A stretch of DNA of 23,069 nucleotides from Desulfobacula sp. (GTDB lineage: Bacteria; Desulfobacterota; Desulfobacteria; Desulfobacterales; Desulfobacteraceae). The position numbers and the translations under genes are program-made. The notes beneath the pieces were generated by a model. That model ran no database searches. It was not told the DNA's origin and saw nothing but the letters and a program-made list of their open reading frames with translations. Location of the stretch: NCBI RefSeq assembly GCF_021107415.1, contig NZ_JAIOSW010000171.1:1-23069 (forward strand), in the 5' to 3' direction. Position 1 is the stretch's first letter. Each line of letters opens with the position of its first letter. Below are positions 13,532 through 22,672 of the stretch, one piece after another.

Positions 13532-14938
13532 TTACTTTTTTGTAATAGTAAGGCCGTGCTTTTTAAATTTTCTGACTACAGAAGGCTGACTGATCCCTAA
13601 AAAGATAGCTGCCTCCCGGGTAGTCCGGCATTTCATCGCTGCCTGCATCAATATTTCATTTTCAACTGTCCATATTTTATCAGCCAGGCTGCTGTCTTCT
13701 GTCTTTGTTTGCATTTTTGTTCTCAACGGCTTGGTTTTGCTTAATGTACTTACCAGATAATCGTCCAGAGACCGCCTGTCACTCATCACAATGGCTTGTT
13801 TAATGATATTGATCAATTCACGGACATTACCGGGAAAATCATAAGTTTGAAGCATATCAAAGGCCTTGTAACCAATTCGAGCCCTGCGATTGTATTGTTT
13901 GTTGTATTTTTTAAGGGTGATTCGAACCAGCTCAAGAATATCCTCAGGCCGATTTCTCAATGGCGGAATTAAAAGTGGAAATGTATTGAGCCGATGCAGA
14001 AGATCCAGTCTGAATTTCTTATTTAAAGTCTGGATTTCAAGATCCCGGTTTGTAGCGGCAATAATCGAGCAGTCTATTTTTTTGGGAGCGATGCCGCCAA
14101 TGGGCATGATTTCATGATCATCCAGACACTTCAACAGCTTGGCCTGTATTCCGAGGGACATTTCCCCAATTTCATCAAGAAAAATCGTTCCCCCACAAGC
14201 CAATTCAAACAACCCTATCTTTCCTTTTTCACTGGCTCCGGTAAACGCACCTTTTTCATATCCAAACAATTCTGCTTCCAAAAGATTTTCAGGCAGTGCG
14301 GCACAGTTGATCTGAATAAACGGCTTCTTACTCCCGACACTGTGTTTATGAATAAATTTTGCCAGCAATCCCTTGCCTGTTCCGGATTCTCCCTGGATCA
14401 GAATATTGGAAGCGTTAATGGCAGACAGTTTTAAGGCCAGCCGAAGCGTTTGCTTCATTGAATCACTTTGGGCCACAATATTGTTCTCTTTTAATTCAAG
14501 CAGGGTTAATTCAGTCAGTTCATCCTTTATTTTTTCAGATTCCTGTCTTGCAAGCGCCAATTCCTTTTTCATGCCTTCGATAAGAGAGATATCGCGTTCA
14601 TTTACAACAATAAAAGCAATATTGTGCTTTTCATCAAAAACAGGAGTTCCGGTAACCAGCAACGTATATTCTGACCGTGGTGTCGTCTGAATCACACTAA
14701 CCTGACGTTTTGTCTCAAGGACTTCCTGGGTGGCAGACCTGTCAATCTGCCCTTCTTTTAGAAGGGTTCGAACATTTTTACCCAGCACATCAGATGCTTT
14801 TATTCCGTTTAAAATTTCAGCCGCTTTATTGAGTTTAAGAATTTTTCCTTTGGCATCACAGATCATCAAACCATCAGCTGACCGATCAAAAATTACCTGG
14901 AGGTATGTCATGGTTATCTGTGCTGATTCATTTTTCAT
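13532..14938 (-). CDS. Sigma-54-dependent activator with PAS sensor, AAA+ and C-terminal HTH, about 468 aa
   Basis: Residues about 10-120 are a PAS domain (a likely ligand sensor), 125-150 a coiled linker, and 155-390 the AAA+ core. The core has Walker A GESGTGKG (about 183-190), the sigma-54 contact loop GAFTGA (about 230-235), Walker [10 protein letters not shown] and arginine fingers around RLDLLHRLN. The last 40 residues hold an HTH ([20 protein letters not shown]) of the TyrR/PrdR style. There is no response-regulator receiver domain, so it probably senses a small molecule directly. A TTG start at 14944 is possible, but ATG at 14938 sits at a better distance from GGA. The start overlaps the amidohydrolase stop, so the two are co-translated. 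Its target is inferred to be the palindromes at 13386-13528. Confidence 0.92.
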   Translation of the reverse strand: MKNESAQITMTYLQVIFDRSADGLMICDAKGKILKLNKAAEILNGIKASDVLGKNVRTLLKEGQIDRSATQEVLETKRQVSVIQTTPRSEYTLLVTGTPVFDEKHNIAFIVVNERDISLIEGMKKELALARQESEKIKDELTELTLLELKENNIVAQSDSMKQTLRLALKLSAINASNILIQGESGTGKGLLAKFIHKHSVGSKKPFIQINCAALPENLLEAELFGYEKGAFTGASEKGKIGLFELACGGTIFLDEIGEMSLGIQAKLLKCLDDHEIMPIGGIAPKKIDCSIIAATNRDLEIQTLNKKFRLDLLHRLNTFPLLIPPLRNRPEDILELVRITLKKYNKQYNRRARIGYKAFDMLQTYDFPGNVRELINIIKQAIVMSDRRSLDDYLVSTLSKTKPLRTKMQTKTEDSSLADKIWTVENEILMQAAMKCRTTREAAIFLGISQPSVVRKFKKHGLTITKK

Positions 14939-16538
14939 GAACAATCATTCCGTCAAAAATGGTTAAATCTACTTTTGCATCTGCTATTTGGTCAGGATCA
15001 ATCTTAAAGATATCCCGATCAAGAACAATCATATCCGCAAACTTTCCTTTTGAAAGTGATCCCAAACGATTACCGATGCCTGATGTCATAGCCGGGGTGA
15101 TTGTATATCCTTTAACTGCCTCTTCAACACTGAGTGCCTGCTCCATATACCATCCCTTTTTTGGGGTATGATTCATCCTTTTCCTGGTAACAGCAGAATA
15201 AATTCCTGCCAAAGGATTGGGGTCTGCCACAGGGGCATCAGAACTGAGCATCAAAGGAACACCTGTTTCTAAAATACTTTTCAGGTTATAGGCATATTTC
15301 CCTCTGGACCCTGCGCAGGTATCGATCATGGAAATATCAAGACTTAAGTTGTTGGGCTGACAGGAGACGGCGATATTCTTCAACGTTGAAAGTTTTTCAA
15401 GATCTTCAGGTAGAACCATCTGAACATGCTCTATTCGATGGGGAATTATGCACCGGGTTGAGCCCATATTTTCAATTCTTTGGAACATGCCTATGATTTC
15501 TTTGTTGGCCCGATCGCCTATGGCATGCACCATAACGCTTAACCCGGCCTGATCTGCTTTTAACGCCGCCTTTTCAATATCCTTCACCGGTGTTAAGGGT
15601 ATACCATATCCGGCATCAAGGTATTTTTCAGTCATCCAGCCTGTTCTTGCGCCCATACCTCCGTCTGAAAAAAACTTTAAATAACCAATCTTTAAGAAAT
15701 TATCCCCAAACCCGGTACAAAGCCCCAGATCAATAGCCTGATCCGTCATCTCTCCGGGGAGTGCCACATGGCAACGGATATAAAGCTTATCTTCCTGCCG
15801 AAGGTGCTGCCATGCTTTTAACGCATCTGCTCCGTCAAGCCCACCCATAAGCCGGATATCATGGATTGAAGTCAGCCCCAATGCATGGGCATCACGTACG
15901 GCTTTTTGCATATTTTCAAGTACTGCTGCCTGGGAAAGCTCAGGTAAAACATTCCTGATTAGGTTTGGGGCAAGCTCTTTTAGAACACCGGTGGGATTTC
16001 CTGAAGCATCTTTTACAATCACACCATCTTTGGGATCAGAGGTTTCAGAACTGATTCCGGCAAGCCTTAAGCCAAGAGAATTGGCAACAGCCAAATGAAG
16101 ATCACATCGCCAGATACAGACCGGGTTATTTGGTGCAACTCGATCAAGATCATACCGGTCTGGTATTTTATTTTCAGGCCAGTCCGACTCATTAAATCCC
16201 TGCCCCAATACCCAGTTTCCCTTACCCGAAACTGAAGCCTTTTTTGAAACTATTTCTTCCATTTCTTTAAAGGAGCAAACACGTGAGAAATCTATACTGT
16301 CATAGTTCAATGCCCACTCATAAAAATGAAAGTGTGTGTCAATAAATCCCGGCAACACCAATCTTTTATCAAGATCAATCACATCTGTATTTTTTGATGC
16401 TAAATTTAAAATTTCTCTGTCAGACCCAAGACTTAAAATCTGGTTACCTGATATAGCAAGTGCCTGGGCCATTGGAAAACAATTATCCTGGGTTTTAATA
16501 TTGCCATTATATAAAATGATATCCGGAACAGTTTTCAT
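14928..16538 (-). CDS. YtcJ-type metal-dependent amidohydrolase, 536 aa
   Basis: A cytoplasmic amidohydrolase of the Amidohydro_3 / YtcJ family (relatives include N-substituted formamide deformylase). Visible metal and active-site elements are GFIDTHFHF with H69 and H71, KFFSDGGMGARTGW (288-301), VHAIGDRA with H338, RIEHVQ with H371, and LSSDAPVADPNPL with D434. The composite beta-sandwich ends are present (residues 1-60, and the GSLSKGKFADMIVLD block near 493-507). The length is normal. The family hydrolyses C-N bonds in amides, cyclic amides or formyl-amines, so ring opening or deacylation of an amino-acid derivative is plausible. Its ATG overlaps the racemase stop (TAATG) and its end overlaps the activator start, giving a tight three-gene unit. 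Confidence 0.9.
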   Translation of the reverse strand: MKTVPDIILYNGNIKTQDNCFPMAQALAISGNQILSLGSDREILNLASKNTDVIDLDKRLVLPGFIDTHFHFYEWALNYDSIDFSRVCSFKEMEEIVSKKASVSGKGNWVLGQGFNESDWPENKIPDRYDLDRVAPNNPVCIWRCDLHLAVANSLGLRLAGISSETSDPKDGVIVKDASGNPTGVLKELAPNLIRNVLPELSQAAVLENMQKAVRDAHALGLTSIHDIRLMGGLDGADALKAWQHLRQEDKLYIRCHVALPGEMTDQAIDLGLCTGFGDNFLKIGYLKFFSDGGMGARTGWMTEKYLDAGYGIPLTPVKDIEKAALKADQAGLSVMVHAIGDRANKEIIGMFQRIENMGSTRCIIPHRIEHVQMVLPEDLEKLSTLKNIAVSCQPNNLSLDISMIDTCAGSRGKYAYNLKSILETGVPLMLSSDAPVADPNPLAGIYSAVTRKRMNHTPKKGWYMEQALSVEEAVKGYTITPAMTSGIGNRLGSLSKGKFADMIVLDRDIFKIDPDQIADAKVDLTIFDGMIVHEK

Positions 16539-17578
16539 TACATGATAAATCCTTGTTGAAAAGGGTCTTCATCTTCAACAATAAAATGATGAACACCTGT
16601 TAAACAGGCCATACCTTTAATTTGGACAATGAATCCATCCACAGACCCAATTTTTTCTTTTTTTACAAGCATCGCCTCAAAAAATGTACCCAGGGGGCTG
16701 TAATTGATATACTTCTGATTCATTTTAATTTTTCCATAATGATGAAGCAGGGTCAGTTTGGCAGCAGTGCCCGTACCGCAGGGTGACCGGTCTACATGGG
16801 ATTCACCGTAAACTACCATGCCTCTGCCGGAAGCCTTGTCTTCATCACAGTGTGAATCATAAAATTCCGTGACATCAATGGTTCTAACATCCGGCCTGAC
16901 AGGATGGGATACACTCAGCTGTTCATTGGCAGCATCAATAATTTTCATGCCCAGATTTGTTAAAATTTTCTTATTTTTTAAAACCGGCTCCATATGAATC
17001 TGACTTGAATCCACCATGACAAAAAAACCGCCTGTACAGACAAGATCCACTTTTATCGTTCCAAATCCTTCCACTTCAATCTGCCGACCTGTATCATAAA
17101 CAAAAGAGGGCACCATATTGATAGCCACAGCATCGAGTTTGTCCTTTTGAACAAATACTCTGGCCTCCATAAGCCCCGACGGGGTATCCACAGGCACACA
17201 ATTTTCCCCCTGTTCAAGCTCAAGGAAACCTGTTTTTGCAAGGGTTGTGACAGCCCCTATGGTTGCATGCCCGCAAAGGTATGGATACCTTTTGGCATCC
17301 ATGTATATCAGTCCAAACTTTGCATTTTTAGTAACATTCTCAGTAACCATGGCAGCCAAAATCTCTTTGGAGCCTCTGGGTTCTTTTGTTAAAAGACACC
17401 TGATATGATCATAACGGGATTTGAACCATTTAAGTTTTTCCATCATGGTCTTTCCTTTAATATCCCCCAAACCATTGACGATCAAACGCGTACTTTCCCC
17501 TTCCGTATGAGAATCAATGGTTGTAATGCAATTGCTAAAACCTTTTGAAAATCTTGAAAAATCATTGAAAAATTTCAT
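16538..17578 (-). CDS. Proline racemase / 4-hydroxyproline 2-epimerase family protein, 346 aa
   Basis: A PLP-independent racemase-fold enzyme. The family opening DSHTEGE is at 22-28. Both catalytic cysteines are present: C102 in YLCGHATIG and C267 in DRSPCGTGT. The two-cysteine pair indicates epimerisation or racemisation at the alpha carbon; trans-3-hydroxyproline dehydratases carry Ser or Thr at the first position. Substrate could be proline, 4-hydroxyproline or a related cyclic or N-methylated amino acid, and the sequence does not decide. The protein begins about 16 residues earlier than the conserved core. AAGGATC precedes the ATG. It is the first gene of the racemase-amidohydrolase-activator unit; no promoter was identified with confidence in the 825 bp upstream. 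Confidence 0.9.
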   Translation of the reverse strand: MKFFNDFSRFSKGFSNCITTIDSHTEGESTRLIVNGLGDIKGKTMMEKLKWFKSRYDHIRCLLTKEPRGSKEILAAMVTENVTKNAKFGLIYMDAKRYPYLCGHATIGAVTTLAKTGFLELEQGENCVPVDTPSGLMEARVFVQKDKLDAVAINMVPSFVYDTGRQIEVEGFGTIKVDLVCTGGFFVMVDSSQIHMEPVLKNKKILTNLGMKIIDAANEQLSVSHPVRPDVRTIDVTEFYDSHCDEDKASGRGMVVYGESHVDRSPCGTGTAAKLTLLHHYGKIKMNQKYINYSPLGTFFEAMLVKKEKIGSVDGFIVQIKGMACLTGVHHFIVEDEDPFQQGFIM

Positions 17579-18403
17579 TGAAAAAGATCCTTAGAAAAAA
17601 AATCAAATAATATTTTATCTATCTTCAGTATAATCAAATAGCTAAAATAAAAGGTTGTCTTTGACTTAAAACAATCAGTTTTCCTATGCAAAAGCAAGAT
17701 TTTTATTCCAAAAAAATACGCACCAAAGATAATTATATGTCTCAAAACAACCTGAAATAATGGTCCTCCCATTTTGCTATTTTCTACTATAATAAAGCCT
17801 GACCCAACATCTTGTGCTTGGGAAGAATTATATTTTATCACTTTCATTCAAGCACTCTAAAAATTCACGAGTTGACCGATCTAAAAAATTTATTTTGATA
17901 GAATAAGGCTCCACCAAAAACTGCGTATATTGTCTATCTACAGTCGCTGAGAGCCTTTGTTGGAAAGGCGTTTAATACTTTTGGTAGTTGTCGCTCAATT
18001 GAGAATTTTGCTCGTGGGAACTGATACCATCTATAAACCCTAGTACTTCAATCTATGCTAATATTTTTTAATGGTTAAATTATCAATAACTTCTGCAACA
18101 GTTCTTCCGGGTTCAACATATATTAGAACAGCATTCTTTTAAAAATTCATGGCCTGTTTTGTTTGAATTTTGCTCATAAATTTTTAATATAGAGGCTTAT
18201 TGTGTATCAATAATATTGGGAAAGGGTCAATACGAGATGATTTAATAAAAAATGATGTCAGCAAAATTTATAGTCCATAGGTTCTTAAAAAACTTGAGTA
18301 GTGAGAAATTATAACAAATCGTAGTAAAATATTTTTTTATATGAGTAGAAGGAGGCGATTGATCCGCCTCCACTGACTCAGCTTGCAAATGCTGCAATAT
18401 TTT
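17579..18403. other. 825-bp AT-rich intergenic region, possibly with an insertion-sequence relic
   Basis: No intact gene is supported. A 90-codon open frame (17575-17847, minus) ends in an ATGA overlap with the racemase start, but its phenylalanine/isoleucine/lysine-rich translation looks non-coding. At 18061-18138 (minus) a short frame reads VEPGRTVAEVIDNLTIKKY, which resembles the HTH of IS3-type transposase OrfA, with stops soon on both sides. The region must hold the promoter of the racemase unit; no convincing -24/-12 or -35/-10 was found. The hairpin at 18351-18371 lies at its right end. Confidence 0.5.
18351..18371 (-). terminator. Hairpin after the methyltransferase operon
   Basis: GGAGGCG and CGCCTCC form a perfect GC-rich 7-bp stem with a 7-nt loop, 33 bp beyond the stop of the pterin methyltransferase gene. 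On the minus strand the next bases are TTCTACTCAT rather than a clean T-run, so it is probably the operon terminator but not a textbook one. Confidence 0.55.
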
Positions 18404-19204
18404 TTAACTTAAGATAGTACCGGCACGGACCCCTTTTAGAAAATCACCACAGAAATTATCATTCCCGAGCAGCATATCTGCTGTTTGAATGGCCGCCATG
18501 ATGGCCTGATCAAGAGGATCTATGATGGCAGAGTCCATCCCGGCATCCATCATCAAAGACACAAAGGTTCGGTTAATAATTCTTCTCTGGGGAAGTCCGT
18601 ATGAAATATTGGAAAGCCCCCCTGTAATGTGAACCGTGGGAAATTCTTTTTTAATATCTCTAACCGCATCAAGAACCATAACGCCCTTATTGTTATCGGT
18701 ACTGATCGGCTGAACAAGAGGATCAATATATACTGATTCCGGTAGGATTTTTATCTTTCCAAGTTCATCAACTAATTTGACAGCCCTTTTTACAATGTCA
18801 TCAGAAGAATTCGGCATTCCGGCATCGTCCATGCACAGGGCAATAATTTTGCATTCTTTACCATCAAGAAAAGGCATCATTGAATCAAAACGGTCTTTTT
18901 CAAGGCTGATGGAATTTATCATTGGAGTTTTTTCCATCATTTGAAAAGCCATTTCAAGAACTGCAGGATCAGGGCTATCGAGGCACAAAGGAGCGGTTGC
19001 CATGGGTTGGATGGTATCAATCAGCCATTTCATATCTTCTGTTTCATGGCCGATACGTGCGCCAGCATTCACGTCAATAAAATTTGCCCCGGCTTCCTGC
19101 TGTTTTTTAACATCATCAATGATATAATCATTATCCCTTTCAGCCACAGCAGCCTGAACTTTTTTTCGTGATGTATTAATCCGTTCTCCGATTACTTCAA
19201 ACAT
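18404..19204 (-). CDS. Pterin-binding methyltransferase (methylcorrinoid:tetrahydrofolate type), 266 aa
   Basis: Probably moves the methyl group from the methylated corrinoid protein to tetrahydrofolate, feeding C1 oxidation or the Wood-Ljungdahl route. It has the pterin-binding TIM-barrel marks of MtgA/MtqA/AcsE-type enzymes: VIGERIN start (4-10), IDVNAGA (43-49), LDSPDP (75-80), PMINSIS (94-100), YIDPLVQP (159-166), GGLSNISYGLP (195-205) and IIDPLD (227-232). The length is normal for the stand-alone enzyme. AAGGAGG precedes ATG, a very strong ribosome-binding site. It lies 18 bp after the corrinoid protein gene. Direction of transfer is inferred from the MttB-type neighbours. Confidence 0.9.
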   Translation of the reverse strand: MFEVIGERINTSRKKVQAAVAERDNDYIIDDVKKQQEAGANFIDVNAGARIGHETEDMKWLIDTIQPMATAPLCLDSPDPAVLEMAFQMMEKTPMINSISLEKDRFDSMMPFLDGKECKIIALCMDDAGMPNSSDDIVKRAVKLVDELGKIKILPESVYIDPLVQPISTDNNKGVMVLDAVRDIKKEFPTVHITGGLSNISYGLPQRRIINRTFVSLMMDAGMDSAIIDPLDQAIMAAIQTADMLLGNDNFCGDFLKGVRAGTILS

Positions 19205-19222
19205 AAGAACGATCCTCCTTAA

Positions 19223-19855
19223 TTAGTTGACATAGGTCTTAACAAGTTTAGAAGCTGAACCCGCATCCGGTGCAAATCCGTCAGCTCCTATCTCATCGGA
19301 AAAATTCTGGGTAACAGGTGCTCCGCCGACAAATATTTTGACCTGATCCCTTAAACCACTTTCCACAATGGCATCAACTGTTTGTTTCATCATTGGCATT
19401 GTGGTGGTAAGAAGCGCTGAAAGGCATACTACCTGGGCGTTTTTCTCTTTTATCTGTTCAACAAAAACAGAAGGTTCAATATCAACACCAAGATTATATA
19501 CAGTCAGGCCTGCGCTTTCCAGCATCATGGAAACAAGGTTTTTACCAATGTCATGAAGATCACCCTTTACAGTACCGATGATAACGTTTGCACCGCCAAC
19601 GGTTTCATCCTCACCCAAAAGAGGTTTTAATATTTCAACACATTTTCCCATGGCCTGTGCAGCCATAAGTACTTCCGGTATAAACATATCTCCGTTTTCC
19701 ATTTTTTCACCGACAATATCCATACCTGCAATAAGTCCCTGGTTTAAAATATCCGAAGCCGGAGTCTTACTATCCAAAGAATCATTCACCAACTGAATAA
19801 CTTTCTCCTGATCACATCCAACCAAAGCTTCTTGAATTGCATTAAAATTTGTCAT
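19223..19855 (-). CDS. Corrinoid (cobalamin-binding) methyl carrier protein, MtgC/MtqC/MttC-type, 210 aa
   Basis: The shuttle that accepts a methyl group from an MttB-type enzyme and hands it to the pterin enzyme. An N-terminal helical cap (about 1-85, with GLIAGMDIVGEKME and MFIPEVLMAAQAM) is followed by a Rossmann-like B12 domain. The base-off/His-on signature GDLHDIGKN is at 98-106 with cobalt ligand H101, followed by SALLTTTM (146-153) and GGAPVT (177-182). The length matches the family. AAGGAG six bases before ATG predicts strong translation, as expected for a carrier needed in quantity. It lies between the MttB gene (66 bp, with a hairpin) and the methyltransferase gene. Confidence 0.95.
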   Translation of the reverse strand: MTNFNAIQEALVGCDQEKVIQLVNDSLDSKTPASDILNQGLIAGMDIVGEKMENGDMFIPEVLMAAQAMGKCVEILKPLLGEDETVGGANVIIGTVKGDLHDIGKNLVSMMLESAGLTVYNLGVDIEPSVFVEQIKEKNAQVVCLSALLTTTMPMMKQTVDAIVESGLRDQVKIFVGGAPVTQNFSDEIGADGFAPDAGSASKLVKTYVN

Positions 19856-19873
19856 TTTTTCTCCTTAAAAAAC

Positions 19874-19908
19874 ATTCATGTTTTACAAAAATTTGCCCTG
19901 ACATGAAT
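19874..19908. repeat. Intercistronic inverted repeat between MttB and corrinoid genes
   Basis: ATTCATGT (19874-19881) and ACATGAAT (19901-19908) are perfect complements 19 bases apart, inside the 66-bp gap before the corrinoid gene. On the minus strand the hairpin ends about 8 bases before the AAGGAG ribosome-binding site. It may be an mRNA processing or stabilising element that raises corrinoid-protein expression. The stem is weak. Confidence 0.35.
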
Positions 19909-19921
19909 TGTTGAATTTTTA

Positions 19922-21364
19922 TTATTTTTCCCCAATCTTTTGCTTACGTCTGTCAATCCACTCTGCCAGTTCATTCTCCTTGCTTTCATCCATCGTAGGT
20001 TTTTGATAAGCATCCAATCTTTTTTTCAAAACCTCTGAGGCCTGTTCGACAATATCCTGACCGCCCTTTTTCGTCCAGACAGCATGGGAATCACGGTTGC
20101 CAATGCCATGCTGGAATAAAGAACGAAAATTTTGAAAAGTGCTGGGATGGGTAAGGTAATCTCCCTTGGAACCCATGGAAAGAATTGTTTCCAATTCCAA
20201 CGTTTTTGGGCTCACTTCAATTTTTTGTTTTGAAGCCAGGATATACCTGCATATCTCTTCATCCATGATCCATTTCTCAAGGCTTGTGGCAAGATAGGAA
20301 CTCAGCATTCCAAAGGAGTGCAAGATATAATCTGCCCCGCTTTCTATGGCATTGTTCAGACTCAATGAACCTTCTGCCATGGCCTGGCCATCGAGTATAT
20401 GGGAATCACTCAATGATCCGCCTGTGCGGCAGGGTAGTTTATAATAATCTGAAAGCTGTGCTACTCCCTTAGAAAAGATGAGCGATTCGGGTGCACCTAA
20501 GCAGGAAGCACCGTTTTTCATATAAAGAGGACAGGATGTGCTGCCATAAACTACCGGAGTTCCCGAACTCACTATCTGGCTCAACACCACTCCTGCAAGC
20601 AGTTCAGCATTACCAAGCGCCAGTGCTGCAGGAATAGAAACAGGAGCTGAGGAACCTAAAAGCAACATATTTGTTATGGCTGCAGGCTGCCTGTGCTCTG
20701 CCAGCATTACAAGAGCCTCTGCCTGATCCGGAGCATATTTCAGAGGAGACAAAGGGCTGATAATTCCTAAAGTAACAGGATTTTCAATCAATTGGTCTCT
20801 GCCACCAAAAACAATACCAAGCATATCAAGGCAGTCTTTTAGGCAATTGGCATCCTGGGTATTGGAAGTTGCTGCAACATCACACATTGTTAAATCCTGA
20901 TACATCATATCAAGATGGCTTGTTTCAGCTTTCAGTTCATGTGGGTGTACAGATTCATGGGCCGTCATCTGTTTAAGCGGGGAAGATTGAACAAGTTTTG
21001 CAATCTTTTGGTAGTCTTCCATGGTTCCGGGGCGCTGGGTATTATCTTTTTGGGAAATAAAAACCTCCCCACCGGTTCCGCAAAGAACAGGAGCACCGCT
21101 TCCAACCTCAAGGTTATTCTCAGGGTTTCTGGCTTTTATCTCAAATGTTTCCGGGGCGCTTTCAACGGCAGCTAAAACCTGCTGCTCATTGAAAAACACT
21201 CTTGAGCCTTCGGTTTTAAACCCTTTATTCCTGAATATGCTCAATACTTTTTCACTGTCCATCACTATGCCCTGCTGCTCCAGGATTTTCATGGAAGCCC
21301 CATGAATCAAATCCAAATCAGCCATAGAGAATGGTTTGTTTACTAAAATCTGGTTATTAGACAT
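19922..21364 (-). CDS. MttB-family (COG5598) corrinoid methyltransferase, non-pyrrolysine type, 480 aa
   Basis: Predicted to demethylate a quaternary amine onto the corrinoid protein encoded next. It has the trimethylamine-methyltransferase-family layout: N-terminal MADLDLIHGASMKILEQQGI, a glycine-rich VLCGTGGEVFI stretch (about 93-103), PLSPLKYAPDQAEA, and the late barrel stretch with ESGADYILHSFGM (about 354-366). There is no in-frame amber codon and the gene ends in TAA, so it is not the pyrrolysine-containing trimethylamine enzyme. It belongs with the homologues acting on glycine betaine, proline betaine, carnitine and similar compounds (MtgB, MtpB, MtcB families). Which one cannot be told by eye. 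It overlaps the MFS gene by 8 bp, so transporter and enzyme are coupled. Confidence 0.92.
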   Translation of the reverse strand: MSNNQILVNKPFSMADLDLIHGASMKILEQQGIVMDSEKVLSIFRNKGFKTEGSRVFFNEQQVLAAVESAPETFEIKARNPENNLEVGSGAPVLCGTGGEVFISQKDNTQRPGTMEDYQKIAKLVQSSPLKQMTAHESVHPHELKAETSHLDMMYQDLTMCDVAATSNTQDANCLKDCLDMLGIVFGGRDQLIENPVTLGIISPLSPLKYAPDQAEALVMLAEHRQPAAITNMLLLGSSAPVSIPAALALGNAELLAGVVLSQIVSSGTPVVYGSTSCPLYMKNGASCLGAPESLIFSKGVAQLSDYYKLPCRTGGSLSDSHILDGQAMAEGSLSLNNAIESGADYILHSFGMLSSYLATSLEKWIMDEEICRYILASKQKIEVSPKTLELETILSMGSKGDYLTHPSTFQNFRSLFQHGIGNRDSHAVWTKKGGQDIVEQASEVLKKRLDAYQKPTMDESKENELAEWIDRRKQKIGEK

Positions 21365-22622
21365 GAATTCTCACCTGTTTTTTTTTATTTCTTTTATAAA
21401 CATAAACAGCCACTATACCTGATATAATTACACCCAGAGCGCTAAGCGCTGCCGATGCTCCGAAAAGGATTTGATACCCTTGCACACCCTTATGGGTATC
21501 AAGGATATTTCCAGCCCAGGTATATATAAACGCATCCGGAGCAAATCCGATCACCGAGGCAAAACCGATTGCAGCGCCGCTCATGGAGGAGGGAATTTTT
21601 AAATCCTCTATCAAGGTAAAATAAACACCCCGGATGGCATACATGGCTGCAAACATGGCAATAAACATAAAAATGAGTATTTGCGCCCATGATTTGTCAA
21701 CCGGTGAAAAGTAAATAACAATGGTGGTTATCAGCAACAAGATAAATGAAACAAAAAGCACATTGGGGCGAGAACCTACCTTGTCACCGATAATCCCCCC
21801 CACAGGGCCTGCAAGAAACTGGCATCCATATGTCCAGAAAGTTGCCCAAAAAGCTGCGGATGCAGCAGAAACTCCCATTATTTCAGTTAGATATGGTGTG
21901 AGATAACTTCCAATAGCCATTGTTGCATAACATGAAAAAACAATGACTGCCACAGCCCATACAAGGGGCGATTTTATCGTGGCAACAACATCCTGGAGAA
22001 GGGATTCACTGGGTTCAAGCGCTTTGGAATCTTCAAAGAAAAACCAGGTCAAAAAAGAAGCTGTAATAGTACCGGCACTGAGAAAATACAGGGTCCAGGT
22101 CAGCCCGTCCTGTTCCACGGCAAATTTTGCGAAAATAGCAACCACGGTAAAGCTTGCCAGGGTTGACACAAGTCCTCTTATTCCTTCAAGAAGTCCGAAA
22201 AATTGACCCTGCTCTTCTGCGCCGGCCATGTCTTTGGTTGCCCTGATAAAAGCAGCCCAGAATGTCAGTGTCGTACACACGCCCCAGGCGCCATGAATAA
22301 CTACAGTCATGGGATAGGAAGGATAAGTGGCAAAGTAAAATCCCAGAAGACCTGTTGCAAGATAAGAAAAAGATAAAAGCTTTTTTGCTGAAATACGATC
22401 CGCCAGCCATCCGCCGGGCCAGTAGGTTACAAGGGCACAAAGTCCATACGCACTCATGGATACTCCAAAGGCTGTATGATCAAGACCTAAAGCCTTTTGA
22501 AGTGGTTCATAAAAGGTATATCTTATATAGGGAAGCAGATAAATAAATCCGCTGCCCCAGGCTAGTATGCAAAGTCTAAAGTATCTTGTTCTGTCATCCA
22601 TTATTTTTGAAAGTAAATTCAT
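21357..22622 (-). CDS. MFS transporter, 421 aa
   Basis: A cytoplasmic-membrane carrier with about twelve hydrophobic segments and the loop 2-3 family signature GGWLADRISAKKLLSF (about 71-86); the matching stretch in the second half is GGIIGDKVGSRPNVLF. Both ends are cytoplasmic, and the C-terminus is basic (YKRNKKKQVRIHV). It lies between two MttB-family genes, 50 bp after the first and overlapping the second by 8 bp, so it very likely imports the methylated substrate or exports the demethylated product. Quaternary amines are more often imported by BCCT or ABC systems, so an MFS carrier here is a little unusual. AAAGGA precedes ATG at a good distance. Confidence 0.9.
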   Translation of the reverse strand: MNLLSKIMDDRTRYFRLCILAWGSGFIYLLPYIRYTFYEPLQKALGLDHTAFGVSMSAYGLCALVTYWPGGWLADRISAKKLLSFSYLATGLLGFYFATYPSYPMTVVIHGAWGVCTTLTFWAAFIRATKDMAGAEEQGQFFGLLEGIRGLVSTLASFTVVAIFAKFAVEQDGLTWTLYFLSAGTITASFLTWFFFEDSKALEPSESLLQDVVATIKSPLVWAVAVIVFSCYATMAIGSYLTPYLTEIMGVSAASAAFWATFWTYGCQFLAGPVGGIIGDKVGSRPNVLFVSFILLLITTIVIYFSPVDKSWAQILIFMFIAMFAAMYAIRGVYFTLIEDLKIPSSMSGAAIGFASVIGFAPDAFIYTWAGNILDTHKGVQGYQILFGASAALSALGVIISGIVAVYVYKRNKKKQVRIHV

Positions 22623-22672
22623 TTTAGTCCTTTATTTAGTGGTTGCCCGAAGGCGCTGTGTTTGCCCAAACA

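Noticed and set aside
16538..17578. trans-3-hydroxy-L-proline dehydratase as the identity of the racemase-family gene
   Set aside because: That subgroup has Ser or Thr at the first catalytic position; here it is C102, paired with C267.
17575..17847. A 90-codon minus-strand frame whose stop overlaps the racemase start (ATGA)
   Set aside because: The overlap looks like coupling, but the translation is dominated by F, I, L and K as expected from AT-rich non-coding DNA, and no domain or clear ribosome-binding site was seen.
18090..18110. A GG-N10-GC match on the minus strand upstream of the racemase unit as a second sigma-54 promoter
   Set aside because: The -12 half is good but the -24 block is poor, it lies over 500 bp from the gene, and no enhancer palindromes were seen near it.
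19922..21364. Pyrrolysine-dependent trimethylamine methyltransferase (true MttB)
   Set aside because: The 480-codon frame has no internal TAG and ends in TAA, and no pyrrolysine genes are present.
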